DNA of 41,473 nucleotides, taken from positions 1 through 41,473 of the forward strand of contig UREB01000001.1 of NCBI GenBank assembly GCA_900546685.1, written 5' to 3'. The position numbers and the translations under genes are program-made. Of this stretch, positions 22,317-29,510 are shown in pieces. The stretch is from an uncultured Eubacteriales bacterium (GTDB lineage: Bacteria > Bacillota > Clostridia > Christensenellales > QAND01). Within the stretch, counting starts at the first letter, position 1. Each line of letters begins with the position of its first letter. The notes beneath the pieces are model-generated. The model made no database searches. It saw nothing but the letters and a program-made list of their open reading frames with translations, and was not told the origin of the DNA.

Positions 22317-23189
22317 TTATTTTTCCTTGCCCGCTACCTGGAACAGGTATTGGCCATAGTCCGTCGTTTTCAACTTTTCCGCCTGGGAAAGCAGCTGCTC
22401 GCGGCTGATAAACCCGCTGTTGTAGGCAATTTCCTCCAGGCAGGCGATGCATAGGCCCTGGCGCGTCTGCACGGCCTCTACGAAGTTGGCGGCGTCCAGC
22501 ATGGAACGGTGCGTGCCGGTATCCAGCCAGGCCATGCCCCTGCCAAACAGCTCCACCTTCAATTCGCCCAGCTCCAGATAGGCGTTGTTGACGGCGGTGA
22601 TTTCAATTTCCCCCCTGGCAGAGGGCTTTACGTGTTTGGCGATGTCCACCACGCGGTTGTCATAGAAATACAGGCCGGGCACGGCGTAATTGCTCTTGGG
22701 CTCGGCCGGCTTTTCCTCGATGGACAATACGTTGCCGTCCTTATCAAAATCCACCACGCCGAAGGCCTTGGGGTTGGCCACATGGTAGCCAAAGATCGTG
22801 GCGCCCTTTTCGCGCGCCGCCGCGCGCTTTAGCCGCTCGGTAAAGCCGTAGCCGTAGAAGATATTATCGCCCAAGACCAGGCATACGTTGTCATCGCCGA
22901 TGAATGCTTCGCCAACGATGAACGCATCCGCCAGCCCCCGCGGCTTTTCCTGCACGGCGTACTCGATTTTCAGGCCCAGCTGCGAGCCGTCGCCAAAGAG
23001 CTGCTCGAAGCCCACGATATCGCGCGGGGTGGAGATGATCAGTATCTCGCGGATGCCCGCCAGCATCAGGGTGGACATCGGGTAGTAGATCATCGGCTTG
23101 TCGTATACGGTGAGCATCTGCTTGGACACTGCAATGGTAGACGGATACAGCCGCGTACCGGCGCCCCCCGCCAAGATAATGCCTTTCAT
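22317..23189 (-). CDS. rfbA: Glucose-1-phosphate thymidylyltransferase
   Basis: 290 residues, normal RmlA length. First step of dTDP-rhamnose synthesis: glucose 1-phosphate plus dTTP to dTDP-glucose. Motifs: GIILAGGAGTRLYPST (3-18), the sugar-phosphate site SKQMLTVYDKPMIYYPMSTL, LVLGDNIFYG, and IEEKPAEPKS. The ATG at 23187-23189 is taken as the start; a TTG directly before it (23192) has slightly better spacing to AAAGGAG and could be used instead. It follows the second glycosyltransferase after 71 bases that contain a small CGGGC/GCCCG hairpin (23239-23253), possibly a weak internal control point. Confidence 0.97.
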   Translation of the reverse strand: MKGIILAGGAGTRLYPSTIAVSKQMLTVYDKPMIYYPMSTLMLAGIREILIISTPRDIVGFEQLFGDGSQLGLKIEYAVQEKPRGLADAFIVGEAFIGDDNVCLVLGDNIFYGYGFTERLKRAAAREKGATIFGYHVANPKAFGVVDFDKDGNVLSIEEKPAEPKSNYAVPGLYFYDNRVVDIAKHVKPSARGEIEITAVNNAYLELGELKVELFGRGMAWLDTGTHRSMLDAANFVEAVQTRQGLCIACLEEIAYNSGFISREQLLSQAEKLKTTDYGQYLFQVAGKEK

Positions 23190-23260
23190 CAAAACAACAC
23201 TCCTTTTTTCGCTTTCGAGATCTGTTTTCTATCATATCCGGGCTTTGTGCCCGTATCCTT

Positions 23261-24190
23261 TCAGCTATATAAGCACTGGCCGATTTTGCGCACCAGGCCG
23301 CCCTTCCACAGGCGGTATTTTGCCAGCGTATACAGCCGCGCCAGCTTATGCTTATGCGGCATAGCGGCAAACGCGCAGGCCGCCTCATAATACGCCGGCG
23401 GCATCTTTTCGCCATACTGCGCAACAAACGCCCCGGCCTGGGCATAGGTATCCAGCAGCACCTGCCGGCTCTTTTTGGTCTCCGTGGCCCGCTTTGCCAC
23501 ATACTGCGCCGATCCGGCGTTTTTGCTGCCCACCTGGTTATGCCCATGCTGGCGGTAGTCTATCGTGGCTTCCTCCACCAGGCCGATCTTTCCAAAGCAG
23601 GCGGCCACAAGCGCCAGATACCAATCGTGCATGACGGCCTGATCCGGCCAAGGACCCGCAAGATCCATAAGCGCCCGGTTGACCATCACCGTGCAGCCCG
23701 TAACGACGTTTTGGCTCAAAAGCTGGCAAAACGAGGTGCGCATAAGATCCAGCTTTTGGTAGCCTGCCATCGAAGGGGCGATCTCCCGCCCGTCTTGATC
23801 CACCACGCGCAGATCGCTGTGCACCAAAATCGGCGTATCCGTGCCGAACTGCCGCTCCATGGCGCGCATTTTCCGCTGCGTTTTTTGCAGCTTGTCCGGG
23901 TGCCAAACATCGTCCTGATCGCAAAACATGACATACGGCGCTGTGGCCGCGGCCGCCAGCAGGCGAAAATTCGTCATCGCGCCGCCGGTGGCTTTATGGT
24001 CTGCCAAAAGGCGGATGCGCGCATCCCTTTGCGCCCAGGCGCGCAGGATGGCGTTGGTGCCGTCAAACGAGCCGTCGTCGCGCATGAGAAGCTGCCAATC
24101 CGCCTCGCTCTGCGATACAACCGAACGGATCTGCGCATCCAGGTAGCTGCGTCCATTATAACATGCCAAAAGGATCTGTGTCTGCGCCAT
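23261..24190 (-). CDS. GT2 glycosyltransferase, rhamnosyltransferase-like
   Basis: 309 residues. GT-A opening ILLACYNGRSYLDAQIRSVV, LLMRDDGSFDGT, the metal site in MFCDQDDVWHPDK (about 100) and QNVVTGCTVMVNRAL with MHDWYLALVA, the pattern of rhamnan-type rhamnosyltransferases. It would add a sugar, probably rhamnose from dTDP-L-rhamnose, to a lipid-linked chain on the inner face of the membrane. The start is set at ATG 24188-24190, with AAGGGG 8 bases upstream; a GTG six bases earlier overlaps the previous stop. It sits between the first glycosyltransferase and rfbA. Confidence 0.9.
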   Translation of the reverse strand: MAQTQILLACYNGRSYLDAQIRSVVSQSEADWQLLMRDDGSFDGTNAILRAWAQRDARIRLLADHKATGGAMTNFRLLAAAATAPYVMFCDQDDVWHPDKLQKTQRKMRAMERQFGTDTPILVHSDLRVVDQDGREIAPSMAGYQKLDLMRTSFCQLLSQNVVTGCTVMVNRALMDLAGPWPDQAVMHDWYLALVAACFGKIGLVEEATIDYRQHGHNQVGSKNAGSAQYVAKRATETKKSRQVLLDTYAQAGAFVAQYGEKMPPAYYEAACAFAAMPHKHKLARLYTLAKYRLWKGGLVRKIGQCLYS

Positions 24191-24192
24191 GC

Positions 24193-25047
24193 TCACCGCC
24201 CCTTATGCGCTCTGTGCGCCAGCCATTTTTTCAAATCTATCCCCCAAAACACCAGGCGGCGCGTAAACGCGCTGTACGTTTCCTGGTAATTTTTTTGGTA
24301 AAACAGCTTCATGGAATCGTAAAACGCATCCGTGACCCTGCGGTTGTAGGTATGAAGGCCGCTTTGGCCCTTTAGGTGCAGCATCTGGGCCTTGGGCTGA
24401 TATACAATGGCATAACCTGCCTGCCGGATGGCATAGCAAAGATCCAGATCCTCTGCGTACATGAAATAGCGCTCGTCAAACCCGCCAACCTGTTCAAATA
24501 CATGCTTTGGGATCATCATGCACGAGCCGGAGATGGCGTCCACCTCATGGCGCTGCCATTCGTCCAAATATCTAAGGGCGTAGCCGTCGTACTTTTCCGG
24601 GTGCTTTTTCATGCGGCGGCTAAGGCCGGAAAAATAGCAGAACGCGTTCCACGGCGTGGGAAAGCCGCGCTTGCAGCCATGATCCAGCGTGCCGTTTTCC
24701 AGATAAATGCGCGGACCCACAGCGCCGATGCGCCCATCCTCCGCCAGGGTATCCGCCAGCGCCTCGATGGCGCCATCAGCCAAAAAGCCGTCGGAATTGA
24801 CAAACAGCAGCAAGGGCGACAGCGCCTGGCGCGCGCCCAAATTGCAGGCGTGCCCAAAGCCGTGGTTTTCCGTTTCGATGAGGCGGTATAAAAGGCTTTG
24901 CCCCAGCTTTTCCTCCGGGCGGGTGGAATTGTCCACCACGATGACCTCCAGCTGCACGCGCTGCGCTGAGGCCCTGGCCCGCTCCACGGCGCGCAGCACC
25001 ATCTCTTTGGTATTGAAATTGATGAAGATCACTGTTACGTCCGCCAC
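24193..25047 (-). CDS. GT2 glycosyltransferase, WbbL-like rhamnosyltransferase
   Basis: 284 residues. The opening VTVIFINFNTKEMVLRAVE, VIVVDNSTRPEE, ENHGFGHACNLGARQA, the metal site LLFVNSDGF, and SGSCMMIPKHVFEQVGGFDE with FMYAEDLDLCYAIRQAGY are the standard WbbL/RfbF-type rhamnosyltransferase blocks. It probably transfers rhamnose to the polymer or its lipid primer. The start is GTG at 25045-25047, with GGAG seven bases upstream. It is the first gene of the rhamnose/export operon; a strong promoter lies at 25089-25117. Confidence 0.92.
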   Translation of the reverse strand: MADVTVIFINFNTKEMVLRAVERARASAQRVQLEVIVVDNSTRPEEKLGQSLLYRLIETENHGFGHACNLGARQALSPLLLFVNSDGFLADGAIEALADTLAEDGRIGAVGPRIYLENGTLDHGCKRGFPTPWNAFCYFSGLSRRMKKHPEKYDGYALRYLDEWQRHEVDAISGSCMMIPKHVFEQVGGFDERYFMYAEDLDLCYAIRQAGYAIVYQPKAQMLHLKGQSGLHTYNRRVTDAFYDSMKLFYQKNYQETYSAFTRRLVFWGIDLKKWLAHRAHKGR

Positions 25048-25088
25048 CGCTGTCTCCTGCTTTGCTTGATTTTCCCTTGAATCAGTTT

Positions 25089-25117
25089 ATCATACCCCAA
25101 AACCCCGTTCTTTTCAA
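25089..25117 (-). promoter_or_regulatory. Promoter of the rhamnose/export operon
   Basis: On the minus strand: -35 TTGAAA (25112-25117), a 17-base spacer, and -10 TATGAT (25089-25094), about 40 bases before the GTG start of the first glycosyltransferase gene. Confidence 0.75.
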
Positions 25118-25133
25118 CGTTTTGCGGGGTTTT
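25099..25133. promoter_or_regulatory. Inverted repeat embracing the -35 box, candidate operator
   Basis: AAAACCCCG (25099-25107) and CGGGGTTTT (25125-25133) are perfect 9-base inverted copies 17 bases apart. The -35 box of the operon promoter lies inside the loop and one arm lies in the -35/-10 spacer, which would suit a repressor site. It could also be a leftover hairpin with terminator-like T-runs. Confidence 0.45.
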
Positions 25134-25160
25134 TGCCGCATTCAGGCTGCAAAACAGACA

Positions 25161-25178
25161 GGGCGGCCATGGCCGCCC
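25161..25178 (-). terminator. Likely terminator of the transglutaminase transcript
   Basis: A perfect 18-base palindrome, GGGCGGCC-AT-GGCCGCCC when drawn with its centre, followed on the minus strand by TGTCTGTTTTG. The T-run is short and offset, so efficiency is uncertain. It lies 40 bases past the distal TAA of the transglutaminase frame, which supports that TAA as the original gene end. Confidence 0.5.
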
Positions 25179-25217
25179 CTTTGCTGTGTCTATATTCGGC
25201 GGCATAGCGTTGCCGGC

Positions 25218-25523
25218 TTATCCGCCAAAGCTGTCCCAGCGCACGTTGAGATAGGTGGCGCCGGGGGTAGAGATGCTGAATACCGTCCAGTTGGCGGCAA
25301 TGCCCCGGCCGTTCAAGATCTCTGCCAAGGCGTTGGACAGATCGTTATGATCCAGCCCGCCGGAGGCCACCATCACGGCTGCCTGCGCCTGGTTGTGCGT
25401 TTCGCGCTGGTCGATGCAGTAGCGGGCAGCGCTGTCCAGGGTGTCAAACGCGGTGCCGTTATGCCGGTAAAGGTCATAGGCGGCGTTGTCGCTTTCAGCT
25501 ACCTCGGCGCTGCGGCTGTTGGG
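25218..25523 (-). pseudogene. C-terminal part of the transglutaminase protein, beyond an in-frame TGA
   Basis: Directly after the TGA at 25524-25526 the same reading frame stays open for 101 more codons to a TAA at 25218-25220. The encoded sequence looks like real protein: AEVAESDNAAYDLYRHNG, then FDTLDSAARYCIDQRETHNQ, then IAANWTVFSISTPGATYLNV and RWDSFGG. There is no ATG, GTG or TTG in frame before residue 50, and no ribosome binding site, so it cannot be a separate gene of this length. Codon use matches the upstream part. The likely explanations are a recent nonsense mutation (a one-base change, for example from TGG) or a base-call error; stop readthrough is possible but unsupported. Confidence 0.75.
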
Positions 25524-26705
25524 TCATAGGGTGCGCAGCTCGTGGTCTTCGCCAAAATTTAAGTAGGCGTAGGTTTGGCCCTCCGGCAGAAAGCGTTCAA
25601 TGTCGTTGTCATACGTTACATCCACGTAATACCACTGGGCGTCATCCAGCTTTATGGCGTTCCAGCAGTGCGCCTCGCCGCCGACGGTGCCGTATTGAAA
25701 GCGCACCTCAAACCCCGCCAGCTGGCCCAATAGGTAAAATGCATCGCTAAAGCCCTGGCAGTTGGCCTTGCCCTTTAAAAGCGCGGAGGTGGCCGTCCAT
25801 TCCGGCTGAAGCGTGCCGCCGCCCGTCCATAGGCCGGCGTTGGTATTGTCGTATGTTACGTTTTGGCACAGCCAGTTATGCAAAAATGCCTCCAGCTCCA
25901 GCGCATTTTCCGTCTTTGCCTTGGCCTGCTGCACCACGCCCTGGGCCTTTTCATAGGTTCTGCGTTCCTCTTCCGAGAGCGAATCCAATCTGTCCGCCTT
26001 CCAGGCCGCCACAATGCGCACCCCAGGATAGGCTACCGGCCGTATGGTCAGCGTTTTGCCATCCGCCTCCACCTCGCCGAGCTCGGCCTGCGCCAGGTGG
26101 ATCAGGCCGCGGCGGCCGTTTGTTTGCGCCATGCACGTTTCCAAATCGCCGATGGCCACCGTAATGGTTTCCTCGCCGGACAGCGCCTTTTCCACGATGG
26201 TGTCCCTGGCATCCTCCAGGGTGGCAAAATGCAGCACGCCGTAGGTTTCCAGCGCATCGCCCAGCCGGCCAAAATACGCCTCGGCCTCCTCATATGCGCC
26301 CTGGGCAAACAGCTGGTCGCCACGGGCATAGATGCTGCGGTTTTTCTGCTCGGCCGCGTCGCTGTAATCCCCCGCCTTTTCAAACCAGGCGATGGCGTCG
26401 TCATAGGCCCCGTCCTCATAATAGGCCATGGCGTTGTCATAGCTGGCCTGCTTTACGCGCTCCGGCGCATCCCGGTAGCTGCCCAGCGCTTCAAAGCGCT
26501 GCACCGCTTCTTCATACCGGCCCTTGGCCAGCAGATCCTCCGCGTCCTTATAGGCCCGCGCATTGCCCATCAAAAGCCAAACGCCGGCGATGATGACAAG
26601 CGCCGCCACCGTCGCGATGGCGACCCAATATTTTTTGAAAAAGGCTCCTTTTTTCTTTGGCGCCGCGCCGGGCACGGCGTTTTGATCTGTGTTTTGCTGT
26701 TCCAT
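25524..26705 (-). CDS. Membrane-anchored TPR and transglutaminase-like protein (truncated by TGA)
   Basis: 393 residues up to the TGA. Order: a short cytosolic tail rich in Lys, one membrane segment (about 27-46, VAIATVAALVIIAGVWLLMG), TPR-like repeats (about 50-150, e.g. LLAKGRYEEAVQRFEAL, AYYEDGAYDDAIAWFEKAGD), a linker, then a transglutaminase-core domain with the Cys-His-Asp triad at C316 (KANCQGFSDAF), H347 (EAHCWNA) and D362 (YYVDVTYDN). The catalytic domain would lie outside the cell. Such domains act as proteases or peptide cross-linkers. The start MEQQNTDQN at 26703-26705 is chosen for its AGAGGGAAGAGG; an ATG at 26744 overlapping the GNAT stop is the alternative. The frame continues past the TGA for 101 codons. 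Confidence 0.85.
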   Translation of the reverse strand: MEQQNTDQNAVPGAAPKKKGAFFKKYWVAIATVAALVIIAGVWLLMGNARAYKDAEDLLAKGRYEEAVQRFEALGSYRDAPERVKQASYDNAMAYYEDGAYDDAIAWFEKAGDYSDAAEQKNRSIYARGDQLFAQGAYEEAEAYFGRLGDALETYGVLHFATLEDARDTIVEKALSGEETITVAIGDLETCMAQTNGRRGLIHLAQAELGEVEADGKTLTIRPVAYPGVRIVAAWKADRLDSLSEEERRTYEKAQGVVQQAKAKTENALELEAFLHNWLCQNVTYDNTNAGLWTGGGTLQPEWTATSALLKGKANCQGFSDAFYLLGQLAGFEVRFQYGTVGGEAHCWNAIKLDDAQWYYVDVTYDNDIERFLPEGQTYAYLNFGEDHELRTL

Positions 26706-26740
26706 CCTCTTCCCTCTCTTTTCCCGGTGCATACCCGCGG

Positions 26741-27205
26741 TCATGCGCGCGTCTCCGCTTTGTATACGCGCAGCGGCAGGCCGTCGTCATCTTTGCACAT
26801 GGCGCAGTGCTGCCAACCGCACTTTTCATAAAAATCGGTATGCTCCGTGACCAAATACAGCGTCGTTATGCCCATGCGGGCAGCATCCTCCCGGATATAG
26901 CGCAGCAGCGCCCGCGCCAGGCCGCGGCGGCGATAGGCCTGTTCCACAAACAGCGCACAGACGTTGGGGCAAAGATCCGGCCGGTTGTGAAAATCGTTTT
27001 CAATCAGCCCGGCGCCCGCCGCAATGCCGCCTTTGCCATCTGGCACCACATACCACTGCGGCACGCCCGCTGCCCGGCAAGCCCGGATGCTTTCGCGATA
27101 GCTTTGCTGCGGCAAGCCCCATTTTTCGCTGAACCATGCCGCCGCCATTTCCGCCAGCGCCGGGTGCCGGCGCAGCGGCAGAGGGCCGCTTGTTGCCCGT
27201 ACCAT
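26741..27205 (-). CDS. GNAT-family N-acetyltransferase
   Basis: 154 residues. The acetyl-CoA binding loop is VCALFVEQAYRRRGLARALL (about residues 81-100, R-R-x-G-L-A), followed by a helix and LYLVTEHTDFYEKCGWQ, the usual fourth-to-fifth strand block ending in YEKCGW. The substrate is unknown. The ATG at 27203-27205 has GGTGGG upstream. Its stop lies 35 bases before the transglutaminase-like gene start, so the two are probably co-transcribed. Confidence 0.9.
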   Translation of the reverse strand: MVRATSGPLPLRRHPALAEMAAAWFSEKWGLPQQSYRESIRACRAAGVPQWYVVPDGKGGIAAGAGLIENDFHNRPDLCPNVCALFVEQAYRRRGLARALLRYIREDAARMGITTLYLVTEHTDFYEKCGWQHCAMCKDDDGLPLRVYKAETRA

Positions 27206-27268
27206 GCCATATTCCCACCTTTTGCGTTTTTCCTTTTCAGCATACCAGAAATTCCGGCAGGATGCATC

Positions 27269-27296
27269 AAAAAAAGCCCCTTTCTAGGGGCTTTTT
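27269..27296 (-). terminator. Terminator of the four-gene sugar operon
   Basis: Stem AAAAAGCCCC / GGGGCTTTTT with a 6-base loop; on the minus strand it ends in a run of seven T. It lies right after the stop codon of the TIM-barrel isomerase/epimerase gene. Confidence 0.9.
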
Positions 27297-27303
27297 CTTT
27301 GTG

Positions 27304-28248
27304 TTAGGCCAGCAATTCCTCTTCGCGTTCGCGGAAGTAGCGCGCGGTATCCTCCACCAGCTTTTTCAGCTTGGCAGGGTCGGGGATGCTGTTCTGTGCC
27401 GGGTACGGATCCCCGCCGGGGCCGAGCGGCTCTGGCGTAACAAAGCACCGGTCGTTGTTGTAGCCGATCAAGTACAGCGCGCGGATGACGGTGTCGATAT
27501 CCATAAACCCATCGCCCAGGGCACAGCGGTTGGTATCCGCCAGGTGCAGATTGGTCAGCATTTCGCCGGCGTCCAAAATGGCCTGGCCGATGTGGCTTTC
27601 CTCCACCAGCATATGGTAAAGATCGCCGTTGATATGGCCGATGCCGGGGCGGTCCACCGCTTTGATGTACGCCTTGGCATCCTCAAAGGTATGCACGATG
27701 CTCACCTCTGCGCTGCGGATGGCCTCGATGGCGCAGCGGACGTCATACTTTTCGTACAGGTCCGCCACCTTGCGCAGCGCCTCTACGCTGCGGTAGATTT
27801 CGCTGTCGTCATACTTTTGCGGGCGGCCTACCGCGCCGGGCACAGTCAATAGATAGCTGCCGCCCATCTCGGCGGTAAACGCCACCTCGCGCTTGATATA
27901 GTCGATGGCGGCCTGGCGCTGCATGGGGCGGTTGCTGGCCAAATCGTTGTCCGCGGAAAACATGCCGCACACGCCGCTGCATTTCAGGCCGTAATCCGAA
28001 AGGATCTTTTTGGTCTCGTTTACGTCATAGCCAAGGTCCGGGCCGTAGTGGTTGCCGTGCAGCTCGATGTAGTCGATGCCGGCATCCTTTAGGCGCTTAC
28101 AGGAATCCTGCAGCGGCTCCAGGCCAAAGCCCCAGTTGCTCCAGGAAAGGTTGAGCCGCCTTTGCAGCTTTTCCGGGTGCTCGGCTTTGAGCTTTTCAAA
28201 GGCCTGCCTGATGTTCTCATTTTTTACTTCGTAGTTTTGAAGTTTCAT
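27304..28248 (-). CDS. Sugar phosphate isomerase/epimerase (AP-endonuclease-2-like TIM barrel)
   Basis: 314 residues. TIM-barrel blocks of the xylose-isomerase-like superfamily are visible: SWSNWGFGLEPLQDSCKRL, AGIDYIELHGNHYG, LKCSGVCGMF, LLTVPGA, the metal ligands probably in RCAIEAIRS (Glu), IGHINGDLYHM (Asp), NLHLADTNR (His/Asp) and VTPEPLG (Glu). It would isomerise or epimerise a sugar or keto-sugar with a divalent metal. The start MKLQNYEVKN has GGAGG upstream and lies one base after the stop of the ManA-like gene, so the genes are coupled. It is the last gene of the sugar operon. Confidence 0.88.
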   Translation of the reverse strand: MKLQNYEVKNENIRQAFEKLKAEHPEKLQRRLNLSWSNWGFGLEPLQDSCKRLKDAGIDYIELHGNHYGPDLGYDVNETKKILSDYGLKCSGVCGMFSADNDLASNRPMQRQAAIDYIKREVAFTAEMGGSYLLTVPGAVGRPQKYDDSEIYRSVEALRKVADLYEKYDVRCAIEAIRSAEVSIVHTFEDAKAYIKAVDRPGIGHINGDLYHMLVEESHIGQAILDAGEMLTNLHLADTNRCALGDGFMDIDTVIRALYLIGYNNDRCFVTPEPLGPGGDPYPAQNSIPDPAKLKKLVEDTARYFREREEELLA

Positions 28249-28249
28249 T

Positions 28250-29461
28250 TTAGTCCTCCCACAAAGGCGATTTCTGCGGGATCTCCTTGTTGTTGGGCGC
28301 AAAGTGCTTCAGGATAACAAGCGGCTCCACCTTGCTGTGGTTGGAGATCACAACGCCCTCTTTGGCGGCCTTTTCCGAAACGAAGAACTCGTCGGCGGAC
28401 ATCTGGCCGTAGCGCAGCATGATGGCGGCTTCGCAGTCGTGCGGGCCAAAGGTGCCGTGGCCCTGTACGGTGATACAGCCGTAGGCGGCCGCGTCCTTGA
28501 TGGTCACGGTCTGGCCGGGCAATACGGTCAGCTCCTTGGCGCCTACCCACGGGTTGGCGTACACGACCCACTTTTCAATGGCCCCTTCCGGCGCGTCGGT
28601 TTCAACCGGCGGGCGGAAATATTTCTTGCGGTAGTGCGGGTCCACGTTGGCATCCCAATCCATCAGGCTCATGATGTAATCGATATCATCCTTTTTATCG
28701 TCCGGGCAGTTTTCGTTGAGCGAGGTGATGCTGGTTCCCTCGTCCGCCGTAACATTTTCATAGACGCTGTTGACGTCGCTGTTCCACTGCGGCTCGTAGG
28801 TCAGCACAGAGCCGGGCGCATGCACCACGCCCGCCGGGGTATACCAGCCGGTGCCCAGCTCGATGCGGTACGCGCGGGACAGCTCGGTGATGCGGTTATC
28901 CCTGTCCTCAAAGCATTCCAGGCAGGCGCGCACTTCCTCTTTTTTCACGTCCGGGTCAAAACCGAAATAGGTGGCGGGGAATTCGCCGAGGTGGTTATTC
29001 AGCTGCGGCGGGAAATAATACGCTTCCGGCTTGCCGAGACGGCCCACCCGGGCGGCCGCTTCGTTGTCCAAATGCAGATGATGGAACAGCGGCACGTTGT
29101 TGTCAAAGAATTTGCTGTACATCGGCCAGCCGCCGTAGGTATCCATCAGCTCTTGGCCGATGATTTCCGCGCCCAGTTCCTGAATCGCGTCGCGCAACGC
29201 CACCTTTTCCGAGCCGTCCTGGTTCAAGGCGATATAGCTCAGCCCTTCGTCCTCAGCGGCATACGGGCCGTTGTTGGCCACGATCGTAGAGCTGAACCAG
29301 CGCTCCTTCATCGCGCCGCGCTTCATGCCCAGGGCAAAATAATCGTCCGGGTGCAGGCGCAGGCGGTGGCCCGGCTTGGAAAAACAACGCGGGACAAAGT
29401 TGGGCATCATGCGAAAAATGCCCTGTCCCTGTTCAAACACTTCACGTACTTTTTGACTCAT
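28250..29461 (-). CDS. Cupin-type sugar isomerase, mannose-6-phosphate isomerase-like
   Basis: 403 residues. The pattern follows type I phosphomannose isomerases: a metal-binding LFHHLHLDNEAAARVG (H-x-H), GKPEAYYFPP (Glu), and YTPAGVVHAPGSVLTYEPQW followed by NSDVNSVYE, which corresponds to the family's PAGTVHA and EIQ.NSD blocks. A second cupin half follows (GQTVTIKDAAAYGCITVQGH), ending near VVISNHSKVEPLVILKHF. It probably interconverts an aldose and ketose or their phosphates. The start MSQKVREVFE at 29459-29461 has AAAGGAG upstream; longer in-frame starts are unsupported. It is third of four genes in the operon. Confidence 0.82.
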   Translation of the reverse strand: MSQKVREVFEQGQGIFRMMPNFVPRCFSKPGHRLRLHPDDYFALGMKRGAMKERWFSSTIVANNGPYAAEDEGLSYIALNQDGSEKVALRDAIQELGAEIIGQELMDTYGGWPMYSKFFDNNVPLFHHLHLDNEAAARVGRLGKPEAYYFPPQLNNHLGEFPATYFGFDPDVKKEEVRACLECFEDRDNRITELSRAYRIELGTGWYTPAGVVHAPGSVLTYEPQWNSDVNSVYENVTADEGTSITSLNENCPDDKKDDIDYIMSLMDWDANVDPHYRKKYFRPPVETDAPEGAIEKWVVYANPWVGAKELTVLPGQTVTIKDAAAYGCITVQGHGTFGPHDCEAAIMLRYGQMSADEFFVSEKAAKEGVVISNHSKVEPLVILKHFAPNNKEIPQKSPLWED

Positions 29462-29510
29462 AGATTTTCTCCTTTCATTTCCATGAAATGATTCTGGTCT
29501 TCTATATCTC

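Noticed and set aside
25480..25526. TGA at 25524 as a selenocysteine codon
   Set aside because: A GGT lies about 20 bases downstream as in bacterial SECIS loops, but the only stem is four base pairs (CAGC/GCTG) and transglutaminase-like proteins of this kind are not known selenoproteins.
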